A DNA stretch of 64,000 nucleotides from a virus, in the IMG/VR virus record IMGVR_UViG_3300017963_000282, positions 1-64,000 of that record, one strand, 5' to 3'. The position numbers were made by a program, and so were the translations under genes. Shown here in pieces: positions 7,735 through 15,824 of this stretch. Each line of letters opens with the position of its first letter. Position 1 is the stretch's first letter. The notes beneath the pieces were generated by a model that was not told where the DNA came from, did not search any database, and saw only the letters and a program-made list of their open reading frames with translations.

Positions 7735-9177
7735 TCATTTATCTTCTTTGTCACCAAAATCTAATTCTTCCCCGCCCTCCAAACTCATTTGTGAAGGCCT
7801 ATTACTCATCCCGTCTTCAAAGCTGCGGAGACTTCCGGCTTGAAAATGAGATTCCACATCAAAATATGGCAAATCGGGGTAGCCTTCTCCATGTCTATTT
7901 TTTAATACGGCCATGCGGGATTCATTGGTAAAGGATCGTGGTAATTTTTCTTTTTTATCACCTTCTAATGCACTAAGCTTAAACATAGAGATTACAACAT
8001 CTGGAGACCGATAAGCATCGGGGGTATTCGCGGCATCCTCTAATAAATAAATTCCACTTCGTTTAACGGCTTTCTCTTTACCTACGCGGTTAATTTGATG
8101 GGCAGTACAAACAAAAATGCCTTCTCCTTGATTGAAATTTAAAGCAAAATCTCGTTGGGCATAAATGAATGTTTCACCCTTTGTTAAATAGTTTTCAGTA
8201 CCCTTAGTCATCATAGCTAACCGATCAAAGTAATCCACAAACACAGCAGATAACGGAGTAAATTTATGAATTTCCTCACAACGGGCATGAATGTCTTGAA
8301 TAGTTTGTCCGGCAGATACTTTTTCAAAAATTAGTTTACCATATTTTGGATTATTCGTAAAATCATCCACAGCCTCTTTAAAAACTTTTTCGACTTCGGG
8401 AGTTAATTGTCCAGCTCGTAAATGTTTAGTATTAAAAGAATCTAATCCAAATTTTTTAAAGGCATGAATGGCCATTACATTTAATCGCATTAAATCTAAA
8501 CCTAATTCCGCACTAAAAAGAGCTACATTTTTACCCTGTTCTATGACGGCGTTATAGCAATGATTACGTAACATCGTGGATTTACCATGTCCGGATGCTG
8601 CATAATATACCCACAATTCCCCAGCCCGCCCTCCATTTAATTCTCGGTCCAATTCTTTAATGCCTGATAATACACCTACTTGCTGGTTTTTTTGATCCTC
8701 AATAAATTGAAACATTTTATCTTTCGCCTCTTCCCCAGTAAAATCTTCGGTAATAATACTAATACTAGTTTTATTTTTAATTTCTAAAAGTCGCGCAAGC
8801 ATTTTTCCACGAATTTCTAAATCTTTACCTGTTCTTAATTCTTTGGCTAAATCAGCTACAGCCCGCGTCTCCCTATCCTTATACAATTGAATTAAAGCTT
8901 CCATTCGCTGATGTACTAAAGCTAAATCAATACTATCGGAAAGCTTCTCAACTGTTTCTTCAAATTTAATTCGTTGTTCCGCATTCAAGGATTCCAAGGA
9001 AGCTTTTAATGCTTCTTTAGACATGGGAATTCCTTTTTCTAACCAGAATTGAATTAGCCGGCGATACAATTCTGCTTTTACATCATCTTCAAAAAATTCT
9101 GGATAGATATTTCTTTTGATTGTTTCAACCAATGGAGTCAAACAACCAGATAAAACAACATCTTCAACTTGAGACAT
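7735..9177 (-). CDS. dnaB: Replicative DNA helicase, DnaB family
   Basis: 480 residues with the two-part DnaB layout: a helical N-terminal domain (1-135) and a RecA-like motor. Walker A is AASGHGKST at about 193-201, Walker B is SAVFVDYFDRLA, and the later HQINR segment matches motif H4. The C-terminus ends in an acidic tail (EGGEELDFGDKEDK) similar to the SSB candidate's. It should form the hexameric fork helicase with the primase-like protein and polymerase downstream. It overlaps the loader-like gene by 14 bp. Confidence 0.92.
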   Translation of the reverse strand: MSQVEDVVLSGCLTPLVETIKRNIYPEFFEDDVKAELYRRLIQFWLEKGIPMSKEALKASLESLNAEQRIKFEETVEKLSDSIDLALVHQRMEALIQLYKDRETRAVADLAKELRTGKDLEIRGKMLARLLEIKNKTSISIITEDFTGEEAKDKMFQFIEDQKNQQVGVLSGIKELDRELNGGRAGELWVYYAASGHGKSTMLRNHCYNAVIEQGKNVALFSAELGLDLMRLNVMAIHAFKKFGLDSFNTKHLRAGQLTPEVEKVFKEAVDDFTNNPKYGKLIFEKVSAGQTIQDIHARCEEIHKFTPLSAVFVDYFDRLAMMTKGTENYLTKGETFIYAQRDFALNFNQGEGIFVCTAHQINRVGKEKAVKRSGIYLLEDAANTPDAYRSPDVVISMFKLSALEGDKKEKLPRSFTNESRMAVLKNRHGEGYPDLPYFDVESHFQAGSLRSFEDGMSNRPSQMSLEGGEELDFGDKEDK

Positions 9178-9811
9178 TTTTAATATTGCCTGTATTCATC
9201 ACATACAAAGCTTTAGGTTTTCGTTCTAAAAGTTCGGTTTCCAAAAACTTTTTTAATTGTTCATCTTTATAAAGCTCATCCACTTTATTTAAACTTGGGA
9301 TAATTCCAAATGTTAATTTATTGTGCCGCTCTCTTTGCCAAAAAAGCTCCATTACATATGATCCAATAAAATTTCGATTTACAACTGTGCCAAGAAAAAT
9401 TACTAGAAATTGGGGATCTAAAAATCGAGAATCCCAGGCTTTGCGTTCTTCCGTGCCGGCCCGATTAAAAACCGTATCAATCAAATCTTTATCGGAATAT
9501 ATAGCTGTTCTCAATCCAACGCTTGTGGCCACCAAAGCGGCGGAATTCGCCCATTTACGCTGTCTTTCCACATTCCAATCGCACATGACAATAGTAAGCT
9601 GGCCTTTGAACAATTCTCGAACTTTTTCGGCATATACGCGATCAATAAATTTTTCATCTATTTGAGCTTCCCGAAATCGGAATTGGAAAAGTTCTCGTTT
9701 GTAGCAATGGGGACATCGTTTTGCTAACTTAGTTTTGCCAGTATAGTATATTTTTCCATTACAGACGGTGCAATCATTTATCTTTTTTTGTATCTTATCT
9801 AAAACACTCAT
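9164..9811 (-). CDS. DnaC/IstB-like helicase-loader homologue lacking a visible P-loop
   Basis: The N-terminus carries two CxxC pairs (CTVC, CPHC), as in DnaI/DnaC-type loaders, followed by FRFREAQIDEKF. The region where loaders show GxxGxGKT reads VMCDWNVERQRKWANSAA, and the Walker B site reads FLVIFLGT rather than a DD motif. The flanking strand-helix order (GLRTAIYSDKDLID, then ERHNKLTFGIIPSLN) still follows the AAA+ loader pattern. It directly precedes and overlaps DnaB. I infer a loader that has lost ATP binding. It could alternatively be an unrelated zinc protein. Confidence 0.55.
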   Translation of the reverse strand: MSVLDKIQKKINDCTVCNGKIYYTGKTKLAKRCPHCYKRELFQFRFREAQIDEKFIDRVYAEKVRELFKGQLTIVMCDWNVERQRKWANSAALVATSVGLRTAIYSDKDLIDTVFNRAGTEERKAWDSRFLDPQFLVIFLGTVVNRNFIGSYVMELFWQRERHNKLTFGIIPSLNKVDELYKDEQLKKFLETELLERKPKALYVMNTGNIKNVSS

Positions 9812-11325
9812 GAATTTTTCCTTTTTATTTTTTCCAAAATTTCCGGAATGGTAATCGGGGCATCCCCACTTCCAAAAACTTTTGATGAATGTTTGGCTTT
9901 TTTCCTAAGAGATTCAAGCACATACTCATCAATTGTGTCTTTAGCAATGATATTTATTTCCAAAAGACTCCGATATTTCGTACCAATTCGATGTATGCGA
10001 CCCCGAATTTGTTCAATCTCTCCACCAGACCATGGCCGATCTAGCATAATCAATGTTCCAGCGGATTGTAAATTTAAACCAGCACCGCCTGCCGTAGTAA
10101 TGCCCATCACTGCGGTTTGATCGGTATTTTCTAATTCCTCAAATTGTTTCAAGGCTTTAGCTCTCTGCGGAGCCGATTCTTTTCCGGTTATCCTCCAAAA
10201 TGGAATATTAGCAGATTTAAAGATTTTTTGCAAGACACTTATTGTCTTTTCAAATTTAGAAAAAATTAAAATATTCTCTCCTACTAAATTTTCTTGTACA
10301 AGCCGCAGGGCTTCTTCCAATTTTGGGTGACTTTCTTTACCATCATAATCATCCAAAGTTTCAATAGCATTTACACATACTTGAGCCCTCTGGATGGCTC
10401 CAATTGGATCTATATTTTCTTCAATATCTTTTTTCCAATGCCCTCCGCCTACAATAAATTCATAATCTCGCATATGCCAATCCGGCAGCTCTATCCAATA
10501 ATCTTGAGTAATCAAATCCGGTAATTCTTTAATTACTTCTTTCTTTGTCCTCCCCATGACAAAATGTTGAATTCTTTGACGCAATTTGTCATGATTTTTA
10601 TAACCAACAATTTGGCCGTGTATGCTCCACACATAGGATAATACACAAAATTGCTTTTTAAAATTTTCTTTATTGATAAATACATTCGGATCTAATAATT
10701 TAAAAATCCCATAAATATCAACAAGATGATTATAAATTGGTGTAGCGGTCAATCCTTTCACACCCAGAGACCGTTCCGCTAACCAAAGAGCTGATTTAGA
10801 TGTTTTAGCAGAGACATTTTTACATTTTTGTATTTCATCCAAAACTAATAAATATTGCTGTCCCCGGATGGAGTTGGGGATTTCGCCAATACCATTCAAA
10901 TTAAAATAAGATTTTGGATTTGTCAACTTCATATCATGTAACAGTTGGGAATAATTGACAATATAACCATCCAGTTCATCCGTATAAAATTGGCTATAGA
11001 TTTGCCGGCGGGCAGATTTGTGCCCGATGACTGCTTTAACTTTAGCAGTGGGTAGAAATTTTTGAAATTCATTTTCCCATTGAATTTGGGTAGAGGCAAG
11101 AGTTACCACAACGATCTTAAGTTTCGGATATTTTTGAGTTTTTAAAAGATCATATGCGGCAATGCATTGTACGGTTTTACCTAAACCTGTTTTGTCTAAA
11201 AGTAAACCGCGTTTGACAGAGGCGAGAAATGCTACGCCCTGATGCTGGAAAGGATACAAAGTTCCGCGAAATCCATCCAATTTTGAATCAATCCGGACAG
11301 ATTTATTAAGCCATTGATATTCCAC
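9808..11325 (-). CDS. SNF2/DEAD-type ATP-dependent DNA helicase
   Basis: 505 residues covering both RecA-like halves. Motif I is LLDKTGLGKT (43-52), motif II VLDEIQ, motif III LTATPIYN, and motif VI QIRGRIHRIGT near 448. The DEIQ box and RGRIHRIGT are typical of SNF2-like single-domain phage helicases (T4 UvsW-like role in fork regression and recombination). The start is GTG at 11325 with AGGAA about 6 bases upstream. It is the first gene of the replication block, just behind a structured intergenic element. Confidence 0.88.
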   Translation of the reverse strand: MEYQWLNKSVRIDSKLDGFRGTLYPFQHQGVAFLASVKRGLLLDKTGLGKTVQCIAAYDLLKTQKYPKLKIVVVTLASTQIQWENEFQKFLPTAKVKAVIGHKSARRQIYSQFYTDELDGYIVNYSQLLHDMKLTNPKSYFNLNGIGEIPNSIRGQQYLLVLDEIQKCKNVSAKTSKSALWLAERSLGVKGLTATPIYNHLVDIYGIFKLLDPNVFINKENFKKQFCVLSYVWSIHGQIVGYKNHDKLRQRIQHFVMGRTKKEVIKELPDLITQDYWIELPDWHMRDYEFIVGGGHWKKDIEENIDPIGAIQRAQVCVNAIETLDDYDGKESHPKLEEALRLVQENLVGENILIFSKFEKTISVLQKIFKSANIPFWRITGKESAPQRAKALKQFEELENTDQTAVMGITTAGGAGLNLQSAGTLIMLDRPWSGGEIEQIRGRIHRIGTKYRSLLEINIIAKDTIDEYVLESLRKKAKHSSKVFGSGDAPITIPEILEKIKRKNS

Positions 11326-11352
11326 TGAAATTCCTATTCTTCTTCTTAAAAA

Positions 11353-11442
11353 GCGGCGGGCTTGGGGGTATCAGCCCCAACTTGCTCAGCCTATCCATGG
11401 TTCTGAGACCGCTTGGCAGCACGTTACTGCGAAAGACCCGCC
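11353..11442 (-). ncRNA. Compact multi-hairpin element between virion and replication genes
   Basis: An outer 6-bp stem (GGCGGG 11355-11360 with CCCGCC 11437-11442) encloses three hairpins. These are TTGGGG/CCCCAA (11362-11380, 7-nt loop), CTCAG-CC/GG-CTGAG (11385-11407), and GCAG/CTGC (11416-11430, 7-nt loop). On the minus strand the hairpins are separated by CAAG-like linkers. The strand is assumed from the neighbouring genes. It could be a processed small RNA, a 5' leader regulating the helicase gene, or a DNA structure such as an origin. No known RNA family is recognised. Confidence 0.45.
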
Positions 11443-11444
11443 AT

Positions 11445-12221
11445 TTAAAATTCGTCTAAGTCGTCTACTATGTTAATCAGAAGGCCACATTCGGGCAAAC
11501 TGATTTTTCTATTTGTCCTTAATTCTTGGTCAAAATCAAGTTCCGTCAAGGCAGTGCCACCTGTTAGCTGCACAGAGCCCTCAGATGAGGTATTATTGGT
11601 CTGAATGAGGATTCTCCTAGCTGCATCTGTGGCGATTGCCGTAGCGCCTGTCAGAGTGGCATTAAGCACGTCTACAATCTCTTCGGCTGTCGCTGCGGCG
11701 ATATCCTCAAAATCTGCCGTATTGAAAGTAAAACTCTGGATAGTGCCCCCATCAATGGATAGTTCCAAAGTTTGGCCATCCTCCAATACAAAAGGTCCAA
11801 ATCCATTGGATTCGAGACCATTTAATAAAATCTCAAATTCTGCAATATATGGTCCCGGAGTATCCGTATCTCCAGGTTGCCATAAATATTGAAAACGACC
11901 CCTATGAGCATCTTGTGGAGACAGAATGACGTTACTCGATTCTAAAATTTTGAGTTCTTCAGTTTCCTGATCGCTCTCATAGTAAAATTTTTCGCGCATA
12001 ATAAATTTGATCGGATTTAGAAGAGTTAGATGAACGGATTCGTCTAACGCATTGCGTAATTCTGCTCGTAAGACCGGGGCGGTATCATACCGTTTTATTC
12101 TCATCATTTCCCTCGGATCTCCTATGTATCCATGTGTAATTAAACGTGTTTCTATGAATTTCAAATGAAATTCTTCAATATCAAAACACAGAGATAATTT
12201 TTCTAATTTACTAATTGTCAT
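11445..12221 (-). CDS. Baseplate/fibre protein with BppU-like N-terminal domain
   Basis: Residues 40-130 read like the Ig-like N-domain of phage baseplate upper proteins: IKRYDTAPVLRAEL, then RFQYLWQPGDTDTPGPYIAEFEI, with the typical W-x-PGDT-x-x-PG-Y-AEFE end. Residues 140-245 form a second module (GQTLELSIDGG...FTFNTADF...AATAEEI...GGTALTELDF). A version of it recurs in the 18695-19657 protein. It is the last virion gene before the replication block. It probably contributes to the host-facing part of the tail. Confidence 0.6.
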   Translation of the reverse strand: MTISKLEKLSLCFDIEEFHLKFIETRLITHGYIGDPREMMRIKRYDTAPVLRAELRNALDESVHLTLLNPIKFIMREKFYYESDQETEELKILESSNVILSPQDAHRGRFQYLWQPGDTDTPGPYIAEFEILLNGLESNGFGPFVLEDGQTLELSIDGGTIQSFTFNTADFEDIAAATAEEIVDVLNATLTGATAIATDAARRILIQTNNTSSEGSVQLTGGTALTELDFDQELRTNRKISLPECGLLINIVDDLDEF

Positions 12222-12228
12222 TGACTAT

Positions 12229-12798
12229 TTATGGGGTTTCCGCCCAAATCCTTGCGGCTTTTTCCCAAGAATCCTGGGTCGTTGCAGTAGATTCCGCGAT
12301 AAACATTTCCCGTTCCCTGGATTCGGAATTACCTGGGCCATAACCTTGATCTCTGAAAAACAAATCCATATAATCACGTACTGATAAATTTTTTGGTTGG
12401 ACTCCGGCCACAGCTTGAAGACGTTCCAGATAATAAAGACGCTTCGTTTCGTCAAATGAGAGGTCTTTAAATGTCCGAGTCATTGTATGTGTGCCCCCAC
12501 CCGTCGCTGCGGAAATCACTACAATTGACCCATTAAATGCGTCTAAATATCGAACCGTGCTGGCATCTACATAATCAATCCAATAATTAGTCGGATAAGG
12601 ATTCAAACCAGTGGGCAAAGTGCCGGTAGTGGATAATTGAATAAGATCATTTTGAACGAATGGATGCCCAGCTTCCGTAATCGTATTAGCTGGATCAATA
12701 GTGACATCCCCATCCACAAAGTCCGCAGTATAAATCCCGGCCAAAAATGTCCGATATTTTTCCAATAAAAGATCGCCTAATGGATCAGTTGCCGCCAT
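12229..12798 (-). CDS. Virion-associated protein with tail-domain insert
   Basis: 189 residues. The middle (about 35-105) matches a module common in phage structural proteins: a TITEAGHPFVQNDLIQLS opening, a TGTLPTGL turn, NYWIDYVDASTVRYLDAF and a GGGTHTMTR end. Flanking helical parts (LLLEKYRTFLAG, LERLQAVAG) may anchor it to a partner. The start overlaps the upstream lipase stop (TAATG). Its precise place in the virion is unknown. Confidence 0.55.
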   Translation of the reverse strand: MAATDPLGDLLLEKYRTFLAGIYTADFVDGDVTIDPANTITEAGHPFVQNDLIQLSTTGTLPTGLNPYPTNYWIDYVDASTVRYLDAFNGSIVVISAATGGGTHTMTRTFKDLSFDETKRLYYLERLQAVAGVQPKNLSVRDYMDLFFRDQGYGPGNSESREREMFIAESTATTQDSWEKAARIWAETP

Positions 12799-13631
12799 TA
12801 TTGGTTCCCCTTAAATTTATTCATTACGGCTTCATAGCCAATTTGCATCATTTGTTCTTTCTGTTTTTTGGTTAAATTAAAATCAATCGCGGAGATATCC
12901 TTAATAATTATAGGGACAGTTTGTTCCCAGTAATTAGATTTGATATGTTTATGGGAAGATGTATCCAACAAAGCTCCAATAATGCTTTTATCATATTGAA
13001 AAATATCCCACCAGTGTTTTTCTTTTTCCTGACCCTTCCCCTGAATCCAAAGTCCAATCAATCTCCGATTACTTTTCAAAATTGAAATCGGATAATTATT
13101 TATAATCCCACCATCGGTCAATTTCCATACTTGTCCAGTAGTAGGATGTCGCATTTTAATAGAGCCAAAATAATACGGAATACAGGCCGACGCTAAAATT
13201 GCATCTACTGCTTTCACAGAACCACAGGAAAATTTATCTAAAAGAATTTCTGAGTCACTTTTCGTATCATATGCAACAGTTCCCAAATAAAGTGGTAATT
13301 CAGCCAATGTTTTATTTCCAATAAAAGAGAATAAAAACTGTTTTAATTTGGCATACGAAAAAATAGCTCGCTTAGTCAATAATAACCAGGGAGCAAAAGC
13401 CTTTAATTTGCTTAAATCCAATTCCCAAAAAATATCTCGTATTTTTTTAGGATCAAATCCAGCTGCGTAAAATCCACCTATAATTGCCCCACCAGATGTG
13501 GCCACAACTCTAACCGGCTCAAAATTTAATTCCTGTAGGGCTAATAAGCCACCAATATGGCCACCCAATCGAACTCCTGATCCGGATAATGCAAGATCAA
13601 TTTGAATTTTAGAATCCTTCGGCTTTTCCAA
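12798..13631 (-). CDS. Patatin-like phospholipase
   Basis: The patatin motifs are in order: glycine-rich oxyanion loop SGSGVRLGGHIG (about 16-27), nucleophile elbow ATSGGAIIG with Ser46, ACIPYYF, and the dyad aspartate in TDGGIINNYP (Asp173). The enzyme would hydrolyse acyl ester bonds of membrane lipids. There is no signal peptide or membrane segment. The upstream-most start is TTG at 13631, overlapping the previous gene by 23 bp. No better start is seen. Its neighbours include a holin-like protein, so a role in membrane breakdown at lysis is plausible but inferred. Confidence 0.85.
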   Translation of the reverse strand: MEKPKDSKIQIDLALSGSGVRLGGHIGGLLALQELNFEPVRVVATSGGAIIGGFYAAGFDPKKIRDIFWELDLSKLKAFAPWLLLTKRAIFSYAKLKQFLFSFIGNKTLAELPLYLGTVAYDTKSDSEILLDKFSCGSVKAVDAILASACIPYYFGSIKMRHPTTGQVWKLTDGGIINNYPISILKSNRRLIGLWIQGKGQEKEKHWWDIFQYDKSIIGALLDTSSHKHIKSNYWEQTVPIIIKDISAIDFNLTKKQKEQMMQIGYEAVMNKFKGNQ

Positions 13632-13797
13632 TTTTTAACCAATCCCCATTATTTTTTACTTCTCGCTCGCTTTCTTCTTTAAAAGATTTCATAAACTCCT
13701 GAAAATTTTTATGTGTTTTTTGTATATCTTCTTCACATTTTTTCGGGCAACGTTCTGGAGATTGCGATTTTTTTGGTTTACGTTTGAATAAATTCAT
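13609..13797 (-). CDS. Small charged protein, 62 aa
   Basis: Basic N-terminus (MNLFKRKPKKSQS) that resembles the start of the 14048-14680 protein (MALYKRKPKKYKS), then a Glu/Lys-rich helix. Cys17 and Cys21 (CPKKC) could bind metal or form a disulfide. It lies between the holin-like and lipase genes. Function unknown. Confidence 0.5.
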   Translation of the reverse strand: MNLFKRKPKKSQSPERCPKKCEEDIQKTHKNFQEFMKSFKEESEREVKNNGDWLKIGKAEGF

Positions 13798-13804
13798 GAA
13801 TTTT

Positions 13805-14047
13805 TTACCTTTTTTGTATGATCGCTTCTTTAATTGAATCTAATTTTCCGCGAATTTCTGATTTAAAAGTTCCCATAGCACTTTGTAAAGTGCTTAAAGA
13901 TTCCACATGATGCCGCAAGTCATTAAATCTAGCATCTTCCAATTGCCGCAACCGTTTTTGTAAATCCCAATTTCTCCAGGCTAAATAACCACATAGAACC
14001 GCAAACGGTCCTTGTGTCATTAAAAATTTGCCCAATTCCAACCACAT
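13805..14047 (-). CDS. Holin-like small membrane protein (BhlA/UviB-like)
   Basis: 80 residues: a single N-terminal hydrophobic segment (FLMTQGPFAVLCGYLAW) followed by a charged amphipathic coiled coil. The order TQGPFAVL-xxx-L-x-W then a charged helix resembles BhlA/UviB holin-like proteins. It sits 1 bp from the next gene and close to the lipase gene. Holin identity cannot be proven from sequence; an inner-membrane scaffold is the alternative. Confidence 0.5.
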   Translation of the reverse strand: MWLELGKFLMTQGPFAVLCGYLAWRNWDLQKRLRQLEDARFNDLRHHVESLSTLQSAMGTFKSEIRGKLDSIKEAIIQKR

Positions 14048-14680
14048 TTATACCGATTCTCCCGGCAACAATACTGTTCGCGGTCTATAAAGCTCCAATT
14101 CTGCGCAACCATTGGATATCGAATCTGTATCTGGAGTAGTAATTTCTACCCAAATTACATAGCCATATTGTTGGGGGGGTAAGCCTTCCTCAGAAGCTCC
14201 CTCTGTATTTAATTCATCTCCCATGGGAACATTACCTTGAATAAAATGATTATTAACATAATGGATTACTGGAGTATCGGCAGTAGCTTGAGTGTACATT
14301 TTTTCGGGATCTAAACCCAAAACTGAGCCAGGTATTGTTCCATTCGGATCAGCATAATATCCGCCTGTTTTGCATACTATTTTCATATCCACATACGCAC
14401 CATGCGGAGTTTCAAAAAAATATAATGTGCCTTCTTTAATATAGACTTTCTCAGAAAACCCCACTTCCAGGCGTTTCCGTTTATATCCAGTTGGGGCGGT
14501 AATGTCATCATCATCATTGGAAAAATCCCATTTCAAAATTTTTCCATCACCAATTCCCGTTAATGAGTCTCCACGCATGGTAAAATTCGTGATATAATCT
14601 TTTGGCCGGCTATCTGATCTAACTAAATCCCGTCCATCCAAAGATTTATATTTTTTTGGTTTTCGTTTATATAAAGCCAT
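14048..14680 (-). CDS. Virion protein of unknown function, 210 aa
   Basis: Begins with a basic stretch (MALYKRKPKKYKSLDGRDLVRSD) followed by a beta-rich, Asp/Gly/Thr-rich body without catalytic motifs or membrane segments, typical of fibre or decoration proteins. It overlaps the preceding stop by one base. The shared KRKPKK start with the 13609-13797 product hints at a common docking signal. I do not recognise the family. Confidence 0.5.
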   Translation of the reverse strand: MALYKRKPKKYKSLDGRDLVRSDSRPKDYITNFTMRGDSLTGIGDGKILKWDFSNDDDDITAPTGYKRKRLEVGFSEKVYIKEGTLYFFETPHGAYVDMKIVCKTGGYYADPNGTIPGSVLGLDPEKMYTQATADTPVIHYVNNHFIQGNVPMGDELNTEGASEEGLPPQQYGYVIWVEITTPDTDSISNGCAELELYRPRTVLLPGESV

Positions 14681-15006
14681 TATTCAACACTCCTTGCAGT
14701 CATTTCCACACCTAATGCTTCTTCATCCCCAGAATCGTTAACTAAACAAATAGCTAGTATTTTCGTACCATCTCCTGTAATAGTTTCACCGATAATATGT
14801 TTCGCAGAAGTATGGGTAAGAGCTAAAATTTCTTCATTAGCCCCTCCGAAATCCCAAATAATTTTAACATGGGTATCTTGTGTGGGATTGGCTGATCCAA
14901 TCCAAAATTGAATATCCCATGATTCCCCATTTGGGATTACTTCTTCATCGGCATCCGTATAATTAGCTGGGACACTTTTATAATATTTTTTTGATTTGTC
15001 TGCCAT
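14680..15006 (-). CDS. Small beta-rich virion protein, 108 aa
   Basis: MADKSKKYYKSVPANYT start, then alternating strands (WDIQFWIGSANPTQDTHVKIIWDFGG). This looks like one small immunoglobulin or jelly-roll domain. It is in a run of fibre-like genes with 1-2 bp spacings, so it is probably a minor tail or fibre subunit. No family is recognised. Confidence 0.5.
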   Translation of the reverse strand: MADKSKKYYKSVPANYTDADEEVIPNGESWDIQFWIGSANPTQDTHVKIIWDFGGANEEILALTHTSAKHIIGETITGDGTKILAICLVNDSGDEEALGVEMTARSVE

Positions 15007-15008
15007 GA

Positions 15009-15824
15009 TTATACCTCATATCCAACAAATTTCGCGTAAGCTCTTTTACCACCACCACCGCCACCAAGACGACTAATACGAATAACTAATCTAGCGATAC
15101 CGTCGCCGCTCAATGTATCCGGTTTTAAATCTTCAGTATAATTATACCCACCTTCCGGAATAACTATTAAAGCCACTAATTCCCAATTCGCCTGTATTGG
15201 AGATCCTTGTGATCCTTCGCCATAAGGATCTTTATAGAGTTCAACAGTCCATCCATTTTGTATGGCCACTCCAGATGCACTAAATCTTTGTAGTTCAATA
15301 GTTTTTTCATCCGTAACCGTATAAAAATAATTTTTGAACTCATTATTATTAAAGGTATCATCAATAATTTCAATTATGGATGTGGAACCAGGAGGAGCTG
15401 GAGGTGGTTGGGTAGATACAAGTTGCCGGCCTGAATCCACTTTACCTTTTTTGGTAGGATCATCTGCGTCTACAATTATGATTTCTTGTTGTGTGCCTGG
15501 AGCTGAAGATGGTGTCGTTTCAACCTTAAGTTTACCATCATCTGATATTCCCATATCAGCAAAGGCACCATTAGCTTTTTTCCCCTGAAGACGAGCCCTC
15601 ACATGCTGTTTAAAAATCATATCTGCGTCAGCTTTATAATCCGCTTCGAATTCCTGCTGGTCAATTCCGGAATCTTTTAAAAGTGTACATTCAAATGTTA
15701 TACCACCAGCAACTCCAAATAAATCATATCGCTGGTCTAGTTCAATAAAATTCCATTGAAACTCATCATTGCTTGTAATTAAATTTTTAAATTGCGCCCA
15801 ACTGGGATAAACTTTTCTAAACAT
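15009..15824 (-). CDS. Fibre-like virion protein with Gly-rich linker
   Basis: 271 residues. The N-terminal 110 residues (MFRKVYPSWAQFKNLI...) are probably the attachment domain. A Pro-rich linker (PPPAPPGS) precedes a beta-sandwich-like C-terminal module ending IRISRLGGGGGGKRAYAKFVGYEV. The neighbouring 15824-16750 protein ends with a similar module (IRIVRFRFGG...ARGYEI), so the two C-termini look paralogous. Probably distal tail proteins. Confidence 0.55.
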   Translation of the reverse strand: MFRKVYPSWAQFKNLITSNDEFQWNFIELDQRYDLFGVAGGITFECTLLKDSGIDQQEFEADYKADADMIFKQHVRARLQGKKANGAFADMGISDDGKLKVETTPSSAPGTQQEIIIVDADDPTKKGKVDSGRQLVSTQPPPAPPGSTSIIEIIDDTFNNNEFKNYFYTVTDEKTIELQRFSASGVAIQNGWTVELYKDPYGEGSQGSPIQANWELVALIVIPEGGYNYTEDLKPDTLSGDGIARLVIRISRLGGGGGGKRAYAKFVGYEV

